This document shows positions 1-8,436 of a stretch of DNA of 64,000 nt, in pieces. The stretch covers positions 15,932,951 through 15,996,950 of the forward strand of contig NC_134949.1 of assembly GCF_965638725.1 (NCBI RefSeq), given 5' to 3'. The position numbers and the translations under genes are program-made. Positions within the stretch are counted from its first letter, which is position 1. Every line of letters begins with the position of its first letter. Below the pieces are notes generated by a model, which did no database searches, was not told the DNA's origin, and was given only the letters and a program-made list of their open reading frames with translations. Source of the stretch: Aptenodytes patagonicus (lineage: Eukaryota; Chordata; Aves; Sphenisciformes; Spheniscidae).

Positions 1-1121
1 GGAGCCACTGGCTCTGGTCCTCCGGTCGGAAGCACAAAGTGAAACCAGCTCTTCCACCATCCTGGGGAGCGTCTGAACTATTGGTCTCTGAAATGAAAGA
101 AGTCTACCCTCATAGTTTCTCCTTATTTTTTACAAGAACTGAAAATTTAAGTATTATGTTTTAGATTGACCTGGAATAAAATAATTTTGGTTCATTTAGT
201 TAATTTTGGTTAGTAAAAGTGAGATGGACTGAAAATCACTTTTCTTTCTCATTACTTCATTGGCTGGAAGAAATTGTTTCTTTCTCATATAATTGGAAAA
301 CAAAAGTAGCACAAAATCACTAGAAAACTGAAAAAGTGCATTTAGACTGAAATGAGTAAAGCTTCAGGAAGCTGCAGAAATAGAAAGGTCTGCATGGTGA
401 AATAACTGGGAAATCTGACGTTTTCCATCTGTAGTGACCAATACCTGTGATATACGTGGTGTCTGGCTGTGCACCACAACAGTGCTCTCACACGGCCCCT
501 CTCCTGTGGTCACCCACGAGGTCCCTGGCTGCAGAAGACAGCAAGCGCAGAGCAGACAAGTGTTAGACGAACCAGAGCTCCGTCAAAAGCCTCAACAGTT
601 ACACATACCTTCTTTTGCCTAACTTGGCAATATAAACAGCTAAGCTGACATTTTGGAGATTCTCCATTTTCAGTCCCAAATGAAATTTAATACAAAGGCT
701 TCTGGGGAGTATTTAAATCTATCAACATATACACGTTAATTACCTAAAAGTATGACAGAATGATGGCTGGCTGACTATCAGCTGTTTAATTTTATCTGTG
801 TCTATTCTGTAACATCTGGAATCTGTACAAACACAGGAAGCATCACGCATAAGTCACGCATAAAATAAGCGAGGGGAATGATTAGATTTTGTCATGGACC
901 CTAACGATATAACCATGTAACAGTAGCACAGCAATAACACTGCATGCTAGCAAGTTGGGAACCAGTGCATAGATTTATGTAATTTGCCCAGGATCAAGAA
1001 TATATAACCTCTGCTTTATCTTTCTCTCAAGTACTTAATTGTACCAGATGGGAGAAAGCAGAAAAATTAATGTCTCCCTTCACTTTCCTGATCTCCCCTT
1101 GTCTTATGGAAGGGAAGTGTT
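1..1121. other. Unassigned flank left of the provirus
   Basis: No long coding frame, RNA gene or intact repeat was recognised. The sequence is AT-rich with short open frames only. The first 95 or so bases are more GC-rich and, read on the minus strand, follow a pyrimidine-rich stretch ending in CAG, so they could be the edge of an exon of a gene running off the window. The reading is weak because two frames stay open and neither translation is recognised. Confidence 0.4.
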
Positions 1122-1127
1122 GTCATG
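1122..1127. repeat. Target-site duplication of the provirus, left copy
   Basis: GTCATG directly abuts the left LTR and is repeated exactly at 6517-6522 next to the right LTR. A 6-bp duplication is the length made by alpha- and betaretroviral integrases. It shows that both LTRs belong to one insertion with undisturbed flanks. Confidence 0.93.
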
Positions 1128-1467
1128 TGTGGGGATTAACGGTACGAACTCCGGCAGGCAGCATCCAAAGACCTTTATTGCTCTTTGTTAACACTTTTTA
1201 TAGCAAGCAGAGGTGTTCATGCGCTATCTGCAGCTTGCAGATAGGTTATAGCCTTGTGTCCATGCACATCTATGTTCTAGCGGATTGGCCCGTTTTCCCT
1301 GATCACGCGAAATGCCTTCATGGCCCTTACCTTGTTTTCTCCTTAGAGCAGCACATTCCTTCCTCCGTTATCTTCTGCATACGTGCCTTCTCGTGCTTCA
1401 AGGAAACAGGGCTTTCTCAGCAAAATCAAATTCAGTAATGTCCGTCAGTGAGGTTCCCATCCCCAAA
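1128..1467 (-). repeat. 3' LTR of the provirus
   Basis: 340 bp, matching 6177-6516 at all but six positions by direct comparison. On the minus strand it carries a TATAAAAAG box (1194-1202) and an AATAAA signal (1174-1179) only about 20 bases apart, implying a short R region. The U3 terminus reads TT where the other copy has the canonical TG. The last codons of env lie inside this LTR. Confidence 0.95.
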
Positions 1468-2692
1468 TCTCCCCCTTTTTGTTTTACTAGAAACACTGCT
1501 GAAACCGATCTTTCAATCATTTTCCGCATGCCCTGTAATAGACACGGCACACAAACCAGGATGCAAAGGAACATTACCAAGCATAGCCCTCCTAGCTTGG
1601 CTAGTCCTTTTAACCAGCCGCTTAAACCCCATTTCCCGAACAATTTATCCAACCAGTCCCAGAGGTCTTCCACTCTTAGCTTCTGTACTCCTTCCTTCAA
1701 CATCTGAATGCTGCGGTGAATTGATTCTGAATGGTCAGATAGGTTCATACAACACATTCCCTCCAACTCTTCACACCCATGTCCTTGCGCTAAAAGCAAA
1801 AAATCTATTGCTGCTCTATTTTGCAAAGTAGCATGTCGTATAGAATCTACATCCATCAGTAACCCCGTTAGTGCTTCAGAGGTTGCATTTGATTGTTTCG
1901 CTAGCCAACATCCTAATTTATTTAATGTGCTTAAACCTTTTGCCGCCGCGACACCCGGGGCCAAAATCGCAACCACAGCTATAGTGTCCCGGTTCCATGG
2001 GTCGACAGCATCATCACATTGTGAATTATAGGCATGTGCTCCGTGCTTACTGTGTGTCTTGAGAGTGCCCCTTCTGTGGTCTAGGATCATAGATGCATTT
2101 GGCGTTAGTAGAGTTAATCTTCCCAACGAACACGGCCCACCCTTAATATGAGAGGGAATGCCAGGCCAGGCCCGGTCTCCACATATTAAAAAGACCCCCC
2201 TGGGTAGCTTTATAGACGCATTGGATGATTTAGATATATTGCCGCTTGTCTGGTTACACCACAGTGATTCATTCTTATAGATGTCCAGGGTAGCATTAAC
2301 TGACCAGGCACGGGAAACATTTGCCCCTGAATAATTGAAATGCAAACACCAATCCATTTTTGTGGACCCTAATAGCTCAAGTTCCTGAGGTTCTATTGGT
2401 AATTGATTAAGATGCGGTAGGCATCCATCCCAATTGTTAATGGCGTTTCGTCCCCCCCGCAGGCCTCCTTGAAAGGACTAGTCAGGCCCAAGTCCCAATT
2501 ATCTAAAGGAAGCCCCACTAGGCAGGTGGAGCAGGGGTTGCCGGGGGAGGATATCGAGAGGCAGATGGAATCTTGTCCTGTCTGATTGGCCAGAGTCACC
2601 CAAACATTTTCCTTCAGCTGTGAGGGTACCCATAACGCAGCGACCACACACAGTGATACTAGCCACAAGATGCCCACCTGCCATGGCCCCAT
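1398..2692 (-). pseudogene. env: Retroviral env (SU-TM), frameshifted, TM alpharetrovirus-like
   Basis: The frame opens at an ATG (2692-2690) in a good initiation context (GCCATGG), followed by a hydrophobic signal-peptide-like stretch. It stays open to a stop at 2393-2395. The downstream frame, open through the ATG at 2357 to a stop at 1398-1400, is offset by one base, so the gene is broken. The change of frame lies at or 3' of a run of seven G on the minus strand (2452-2458). The second part shows several N-glycosylation sites and an internal hydrophobic fusion segment (ILAPGVAAA) between two cysteines, as in alpharetroviruses. It continues with the LQNRAAIDFLLL immunosuppressive-type motif, a CX6CC motif, a membrane span (about residues 255-275 of the 319-codon part) and a cytoplasmic tail running into the LTR. 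No furin-type basic site is visible before the fusion segment. Confidence 0.9.
1468..1480 (-). promoter_or_regulatory. Polypurine tract
   Basis: On the minus strand a run of five A, five G and AGA directly precedes the U3 end of the 3' LTR, the place where plus-strand DNA synthesis is primed in retroviruses. The tract is also read as codons of the env tail. Confidence 0.85.
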
Positions 2693-2695
2693 GGC

Positions 2696-3166
2696 TTACG
2701 TTCTCCTTTTGTTCCGTTTCCACCCAAATCGCTTGTCACACTGTCGTTTGGTACTCTCCCAGTCCGTTTCCCACACAGTCCACAGCTGGGGGATACAATG
2801 TGATCTCCCACACACTAGCTGCAGAATCCGTGGTTCGGCACTCCCAGTAATGTTCCCTTTGCACCTTGTACACCTTCCCGCCCGGAACTGAGAGTGACAA
2901 TACCAGTTTCCCTCACAACTATTACATTTGCACAAAGTCCATGCGTGATGTGTTGACCCAGGGCACTGGAGGCAGGGAATCCCCGTCGCTTCTCGATTAT
3001 TCAGCTGACTGTTCTCCACCGCCTGGTGTTCCCAGTCCACGGCCAATGGCAACCCACTGGAGCCCCTGTACACCCCGGCTCGGCCTGGCCCACTAAGTGG
3101 TTCTCCGAATATCGAGCGCGATACTTTATGTAAGTCCCAATAATTTACTTCAAACCATCGATGCAT
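2696..3166 (-). CDS. Cys-rich ORF upstream of and in frame with env
   Basis: 156 codons from the ATG at 3166. The same frame is open further upstream to 3298, but that part overlaps the pol remnant. The product is not recognised. Its middle has at least ten cysteines, several as CxxC pairs (CLQC, CNSC, CTRC) plus CGRSHC, with conserved-looking tryptophans, which suggests metal binding. The C-terminus is strongly basic (KRNKRRT). The stop is followed after three bases by the env ATG in the same frame. It could be an accessory protein, a long env leader of the kind that makes the betaretroviral RNA-export peptides, or rearranged pol/env sequence. No homology was tested. Confidence 0.45.
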   Translation of the reverse strand: MHRWFEVNYWDLHKVSRSIFGEPLSGPGRAGVYRGSSGLPLAVDWEHQAVENSQLNNREATGIPCLQCPGSTHHAWTLCKCNSCEGNWYCHSQFRAGRCTRCKGNITGSAEPRILQLVCGRSHCIPQLWTVWETDWESTKRQCDKRFGWKRNKRRT

Positions 3167-3240
3167 CCGTGGGCTCCTTGGGCTCCTTGTCCAGATACGG
3201 TCGAACGCAGCGGGTGGGTATCCATCAGGGTCCACGATAT

Positions 3241-3716
3241 TTGACATATCGTGGGACTGTTTTTCATGCCCTGAGGTAACACTGTCCAATGATATCACAA
3301 CCTAGGCCCTTGATGGTTTACAACTGGCAGTGAGAAGGCAAATCTGGGAGCATCTTCCGGTGCTAAGGGAATTGTGAAAAAGCAGTCTTTCAAATCGATA
3401 ATCACAATGTCCCATTGACGGGGTATCAATGTTGGTGAAGGCATGTCTGGTTATAATGTCCCCATATCTTGAATTATGGCATTTACTTGCTGTAAATCAT
3501 GTAGAAGTCTCCATTTTCCACTTTTCTTTTTTATAACAAACACTGGAGTGTTCCAGGGGCTGGTGGTGGGAACCAGGTGTCCTTGACTCACTTGCTCGTC
3601 CTCTAATGTCCGCAACGCGTCGGCCTTTTCCTGTGATAGGGGCCACTGATCCACCCATACCGGCTGGTCGGTGAGCCATGTGAGTCGAACAGTGGGCCGA
3701 GCGCCAGTGACTCCCT
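3241..3716 (-). pseudogene. pol: Reverse transcriptase, N-terminal fragment (pol remnant)
   Basis: The frame is at -1 relative to the protease frame, as expected for pro-pol frameshifting. It shows the [12 protein letters not shown] region, the [19 protein letters not shown] fingers motif, motif A (DLKDCFFTIPL, which holds a catalytic Asp) and the LPQG block. Similarity ends at about 3241, before the YxDD active site. Two in-frame stops interrupt it (3451-3453 and 3295-3297). The rest of RT, RNase H and integrase are absent: the sequence passes straight into the region upstream of env, so an internal deletion removed most of pol. Confidence 0.9.
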
Positions 3717-4706
3717 CTAAAAATGTTGATGCAGATCAGCAGTGCCAATCACTAGTCCCCAAGTGCTCAAGACATCTCGTCCCCACAAGTTTAACGGCAC
3801 AGGAACCACAAAAGGTCGAATGGTTGCAATCTGTCCTTCCGGGCTTACAATCTGTATTAAGTTGGCACTCTGCCTGGACCCTGACAGGCCTCCAATTCCC
3901 ACTAGCCCTGTGTCGACCGAAATGGTTTCCCATGATTTAGGCCACTTTGCAGTACTAATGATAGTAACGTCTGCTCCTGTATCTATCATTCCTTTCACTA
4001 CCAAGTGTTCCGGTTTGCCTCCTTTATTTTTTAGGGTGCAGGTCAAAGTGGGCTGAGTTCTTTGGACAAGTTGAGTCCAAAAAATATTTGGTTCACCTGT
4101 CGACCCAAATCCACCAGCCCCCCGGGAAATAGTATCCCAATTACGAACCATACTCATAAAAGGGACTAGCTGTGCAATCCTGCTTCCAGCTGGAATAAAC
4201 ACTGGGGGAGACGGGGTCCATAGCAACGCTTGCACCTGTCCCGTATAATCAGAATCAATAACTCCAGGTAACACAAACAAACCCTGCATAGTAGCACTGG
4301 ACCTCCCCACCAATAGGGCACTTAGCCCTTGGCCAAGGGGGCCCCTCACATTGAGGGGCACCCTATGTACAGTCTGATCGTTTATTGAGAGGTTGGTGGC
4401 TGTGGAGACATCCACTCCGGCACTCCCGAGGGTTCTGGCCTTGAGCTGATCCAGGCCTGCTGAGACAGCGGTCCCACGGGGCTTTGGGGTGGCATTGTGT
4501 CGGTGCGCGCCCCTGCCTCGTGCTCGACTTCCCATTTCCCGACAAGGGTCGGCCGCTGAGATCATATTTCGACCGGCATTGATTAGCATAGTGCCTCCCC
4601 TTGCGGCAGCGCGGGCAAATACCGGGGGGCTGCTGAATTCCTTCCGATCCTCCCTTTTGTACAGGATTCTCAGGACATTGCTGTTTAAAATGTCCCGATT
4701 TTCCAC
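3717..4706 (-). CDS. pro: Retroviral dUTPase-protease (pro)
   Basis: The frame is open for 329 codons. The N-terminal third overlaps gag NC and may not be translated as pro. Next comes a dUTPase with its motifs in order: SAGVDV, GRSS, the [11 protein letters not shown] block and [10 protein letters not shown]. An aspartic protease follows, with the active-site triad in DTGADVTII and the C-terminal GRDVL helix motif. A dUTPase within pro is typical of betaretroviruses. The frame is intact, but it sits at +1 relative to gag, not the -1 that ordinary gag-pro slippage reaches, so an indel or another expression route has to be assumed. It runs up to the RT fragment, which is in the -1 frame. Confidence 0.88.
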   Translation of the reverse strand: MENRDILNSNVLRILYKREDRKEFSSPPVFARAAARGGTMLINAGRNMISAADPCREMGSRARGRGAHRHNATPKPRGTAVSAGLDQLKARTLGSAGVDVSTATNLSINDQTVHRVPLNVRGPLGQGLSALLVGRSSATMQGLFVLPGVIDSDYTGQVQALLWTPSPPVFIPAGSRIAQLVPFMSMVRNWDTISRGAGGFGSTGEPNIFWTQLVQRTQPTLTCTLKNKGGKPEHLVVKGMIDTGADVTIISTAKWPKSWETISVDTGLVGIGGLSGSRQSANLIQIVSPEGQIATIRPFVVPVPLNLWGRDVLSTWGLVIGTADLHQHF

Positions 4707-6012
4707 AGCGGAAACACGCTTTGTTACTGGGACGCAAGGCAGCAGCTAAACAGGCTGCAAAAACCTCATTCTTATGTGTAATTGAACCCACACGGTTGCA
4801 CGCGTCAAGCATGTCTACTATGGTCAGGTTTTGCAATGTCTGCAGGACTCTTTTACAGTCCTCATTGGCATTTTCTACAGCCAATTTCATAAGCAACGCC
4901 TCTTTGGCTTCAGCATTTTGTACTTATTTTTGAATGGCTTCTTGGAGCTTGTCGATAAAATCCATGTAAGATTCGTTGCTCCCTTGCTTAATGTTAGTAA
5001 AAGATTTCACCGGTTGTCCTGTATCAGGGACCTTTAACATTGCTTGAAACGCAAGGTCTGCTGATTGTCTCAAAATTTCAGGCGCGAGCCGTGCCTGCAG
5101 TTGCGGTGTATTGATAGGGTCCTCCCCCATTAACTGAGTGATTCCTGCGCCCACTAGCAGGTCTCCCGCTCGCCGATTCAGGTTCTGCACAGCTGCATGA
5201 TCACAGAGCTCCCGCCAGTGGGCTTGCCAGAGCACTCTTTGTGTAGGGGAAAATATTAAATCAGCCAATGATTTGGTATCGAAAGGGGTTAACAAGTGTC
5301 CCTTCATAGTATTTTGCAATAAGCTCTGTGTAAAAGGCGCTCCCAATCCATATTGCATGATGGTCCGCCTCAACTCTTTAACCAAATCCCATTGAAGGGG
5401 CTGCCAACGGTTAGGACCTTGTTCACTAATTATGACAGGGTACGGCACAGTAGGAAGGTCCCCTTCTGCCAAGGCTTGTTGTCGAACGGCCTGCCAATGA
5501 GCAGCCGGATCACAGTCTAGGGGCTCATTGTTGTGGTTTGAAGCCCCTATTCTCTGTTGTTTAGGAGACTGTCCGAAATCACTTGAGATCGTCAGGGCTG
5601 AAAGAGCCTTGGTCAGAGGTCTTTCCCCTCCCTCAGGCTGATCTGTCCCATTTGGACTGGGTGAAGGTTCCGGGGGAGCTCGGTCTGGAGTGGCCAAAAC
5701 CGGTGGGTCAGGAGCAGTGGCTGCCACCACAGCTTGATGGGCAGCACGATTACACTTCAATTGTTTTAACGTATCTGTGACCGTCTTTGCAGTCTCATCT
5801 CCCCCGGTAGCCGCATCCCACAACAAGTTCCCTGCCTTATCCCAAGTTTCCTTCTGAAAAACAGTGGCCGAGTCAGGGGGAATTCCCTTTCGTTTTAGCC
5901 ATGCAAGCAACAGGCGGAGGGTATAGTCGTCATACTTAATTCCACACTTTTCTAACAGCTTCTTAATAATACACAATATGGACTCCTCCTCCTTTGTTAG
6001 TTGCAATCTCAT
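4363..6012 (-). pseudogene. gag: Retroviral gag (MA-CA-NC) with one internal stop
   Basis: Starts at the ATG 6012-6010 about 145 bases after the primer site; the frame is open seven codons further upstream but has no ATG there. It has an MA-like N-terminus (about residues 1-100), a Pro-rich linker, CA starting near the PVII motif (about residue 190), and the major homology region (QGSNESYMDFIDKLQEAI). A TAA stop follows at once at 4924-4926. The same frame continues to 4363 with two CCHC zinc knuckles ([14 protein letters not shown] and [14 protein letters not shown]). Homology is strongest to betaretrovirus-type Gag. The stop would give a product without the end of CA and without NC. Confidence 0.92.
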
Positions 6013-6031
6013 TTTAAGTTCCCAGCTGCTC

Positions 6032-6033
6032 AC
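6032..6033 (-). promoter_or_regulatory. Putative major 5' splice donor of the provirus
   Basis: Minus-strand AGAG|GTGAGC in the leader between the primer site and the gag ATG fits the 5' splice-site consensus. In simple and betaretroviruses a donor upstream of gag makes the spliced env message. Its use here is inferred. Confidence 0.5.
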
Positions 6034-6156
6034 CTCTGCTCCAACGAGGCGATGGTTCAGAATTCCGGTTCCAGCTCTTCCCTGAGACTGCTCCGTCTCC
6101 CGCTGGCTGTTGTTCGTTCAGCTGGCTCCCCACCGGTGCTCAGCTCCAGCATTCGA

Positions 6157-6174
6157 GTCCCTGTTCAGGCGCCA
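6157..6174 (-). promoter_or_regulatory. Primer binding site, tRNA-Lys type
   Basis: Minus-strand TGGCGCCTGAACAGGGAC begins two bases after the 5' LTR. It matches the 3' end of tRNA-Lys3 at 17 of 18 positions, with a T where the usual site has C at position 8. Lys3 priming is known for MMTV and lentiviruses. Alpharetroviruses use tRNA-Trp, so this end of the element is not alpharetroviral. Confidence 0.9.
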
Positions 6175-6176
6175 TT

Positions 6177-6516
6177 TGTGGGGATTAACAGCATGGACTC
6201 CGGCAGGCAGCAACCAAAGACCTTTATTGCTCTTTGTTAACACTTTTTATAGCAAGCAGAGGTGTTCATGCGCTATCTGCAGCTTGCAGATAGGTTATAG
6301 CCTTGTGTCCATGCACATCTATGTTCTAGCGGATTGGCCCGTTTTCCCTGATCACGCGAAATGCCTTCATGGCCCTTACCTTGTTTTCTCCTTAGAGCAG
6401 CACATTCCTTCCTCCGTTATCTTCTGCATACGTGCCTTCTCGTGCTTCAAGGAAACAGGGCTTTCTCAGCAAAATCAAATTCAGTAATGTCCGTCAGTGA
6501 GGTTCCCATCCCCACA
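6177..6516 (-). repeat. 5' LTR of the provirus
   Basis: 340 bp with perfect terminal inverted repeats TGTGGGGAT/ATCCCCACA. On the minus strand it carries CCAAT (GGGCCAATCC), TATAAAAAG (6243-6251) and AATAAA (6223-6228). It is 98 percent identical to the 3' LTR; five of the six differences lie within the first 37 bases at the U5 end. Confidence 0.95.
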
Positions 6517-6522
6517 GTCATG
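6517..6522. repeat. Target-site duplication of the provirus, right copy
   Basis: GTCATG, identical to 1122-1127. Confidence 0.93.
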
Positions 6523-7892
6523 GCCAGGCAGGAGCATCTGGATATGATGGAAACCCAGCCAAGCACAGAAAATGCCAGCAACAAACCTGGAGAGAAGGAA
6601 ATACCTCTTGCTTTCAATCGCTATTATTGAAGCAGTTGCTTTTTGGCAGAAGGCAGCGGGAAGCAATCTTTCCCTTGCTGACCACCTGTGCGAAGCGCAT
6701 TTCAACAGCAATTGGTTTGCTCGCACATTGCCCATCCTTTCTCACAAGACAGTTTGTGACCATTGTTCCGAGCTCCCTGCAGTGGAGTTAAGGGAGTAGG
6801 TGTCTATGAACACTAAGCCAGATGGCACTTCAGACTCTCTGCTGTATCTTGCAGATCTTCAGAGTCTGAAGCAGCCTGCAACACAAAACAGGGTAGAAAA
6901 GGACCAGAGCTTTGGGGAAGCCAGGGTCAGTTTGAAGTTGGGGATTGAGAGGGTGGGAGAAAGAAGAGAAGCAGCTGATTGGGGTACCCTGGCAGGGAAA
7001 AGATTTAATGTTTTGAGGAGGTCCACAGGTACTCATAGGGACATAGACTGGGCAAGGAAGACGTGGAGAGAGCTGGGCAGGGGATTACAGAGATGTTGGA
7101 AGTTGTAGCTGGAAGTTGTGGCTTAGTCAGATGGACCTGAAAGAAGTGGCATGTGCTAGGAGTTCAGAAAAAAAGTATTGTCATGCAGGAACAGAGGCTG
7201 AAAAAACCCTGGGCTAACCACAGGCCTGGCTACAGGGCCTCTGTTCACTGCGTGGGCAGGTCTGTGCAGAAATACAATGTCTTTTAGAAGAGTTGGGATG
7301 CATTGGACCTACTGGGCATGTTGAGGTGCTCACGTAAGAGTATCTTGACCCCTTCAGATTTCCCTTCAGAAGCGTCCTGAAAATTAACTGAAACCCTGGT
7401 GATTGCCAGATTACACTTAGACTAAATAAAGCTTAATTAACAGTTGTTATTTTTTGCTAGGTTCAGCTCTCACCAATCATACTCAAATTGTTACAAAAAG
7501 CAACAGGCATGGTAAAATGAAAAAAAAACCACCACCAAAACATGGAGTTAATGTTCTTTATTATTAAAATCAAAACAATATTCTTACAAAGCAAAGCTTT
7601 CTAGCAATTTGCCAAGATTTTCTTACAACCTGTTTGGCCTGGCAGAACATCAAGGGAATAATTTTCAAGAAAACTCTAAAGATTTATTTCTTATAGAGCG
7701 CAAACAATCAGATGTGCATACTTACCTACACAGATTTCACAGTAAGTTTGGGGAACCTTGTTCTGCTGATTAAGCATCAACTTACATGCATGCAACTAGT
7801 ATATTTGTAACACCACAATGGTCACAACAACTTGAAAAATTTTGATAAAATATTAGTAAGACTATGTCAAACTTGTTATTATTTATGAATAT
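6523..7892. other. Unassigned intergenic sequence
   Basis: No gene or repeat was recognised. Several plus-strand frames of 60-100 codons occur but carry no domain. On the minus strand there is an AATAAA at about 7556-7561, a possible transcript end with no exon to attach it to. Confidence 0.4.
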
Positions 7893-7897
7893 CCTAG

Positions 7898-8431
7898 TGT
7901 CGTAGTTTAACCTCAGCCGGCAACTGAGCATACACAGCCGCTCGCTCACTCTCCCCGCCCCCCAGTGGGATGGGGGAGAGAATCGAAAGAGTAAAAGTGA
8001 GAAAACTCATGGGTTGAGATAAGAACAGTTTAATAATTGAAATAATAAGAATATGCAAAGCAAGTGATGCACAATGCAATTGCTCACCACCCACCAACCA
8101 ATGCCCAGCCAGTCCCCGAGCAGCGGCCCCCCCGGCCAGCTTTCCCCCAGTTTATGGGGGGGACATCATGTGAGCATGATGTCACATGGTATGGAACGTC
8201 CCTGTGGCCAGTTTGGGTCAGCTGTCCTGGCTGTGCCCCCTCCCAGCTTCTTGTGCACCTCCAGCCTTCTCAGTCGGTAGAGCACGGGAAGCTGAAAAGT
8301 CCTTGACTAGTGTAAGCACTGCTCAGCAACAACTAAAACATCGGTGTTTCATTCTCATACTAAATCCAAAACATAGCACTGTACCAGCTACTAGGAAGAA
8401 AATTAACTCTATCCCAGCTGAAACGAGGACA
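7898..8431 (-). mobile_element. Solo LTR, avian ERVL type (TguLTR5-like)
   Basis: 534 bp, minus orientation, starting TGTCCTCGTTTCAGCTGGGA and ending in AAACTACGACA. Directly flanked by the 5-bp duplication CCTAG (7893-7897 and 8432-8436), the length ERVL elements make. It is alignable over its whole length with 60702-61238. The sequence is that of the abundant neoavian LTR family with the (AATAATT)-rich 3' part. The family name is given from memory. Confidence 0.9.
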
Positions 8432-8436
8432 CCTAG

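Larger units (their letters stand above)
1128..6516 (-). mobile_element. Endogenous retrovirus, internally deleted provirus (beta-like gag-pro, alpha-like env)
   Basis: Minus-strand provirus bounded by two 340-bp LTRs and a 6-bp duplication. Reading from the 5' LTR (right side) come a Lys-type primer site, a splice-donor-like site, gag with two CCHC knuckles, a dUTPase-protease frame, the N-terminal part of reverse transcriptase, a Cys-rich frame, env and a polypurine tract. Fusing dUTPase to protease and using a Lys primer are betaretroviral habits, while the TM part of env has the internal fusion-peptide layout of alpharetroviruses. The rest of RT, RNase H and integrase are missing. Gag has one in-frame stop, pol two, and env a frame break, so the copy cannot replicate by itself. 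The LTRs differ at six of 340 positions, which suggests a fairly recent insertion. Confidence 0.95.

Noticed and set aside
1070-1831. Plus-strand frames of 122-131 codons over the left LTR, and the similar one at 6110-6487
   Set aside because: They are antisense to env and the LTR and are the same sequence read twice in the two LTRs.
3671-4056. Plus-strand frames opposite the protease/dUTPase region
   Set aside because: Shadows of the minus-strand pro frame, which has clear catalytic motifs.
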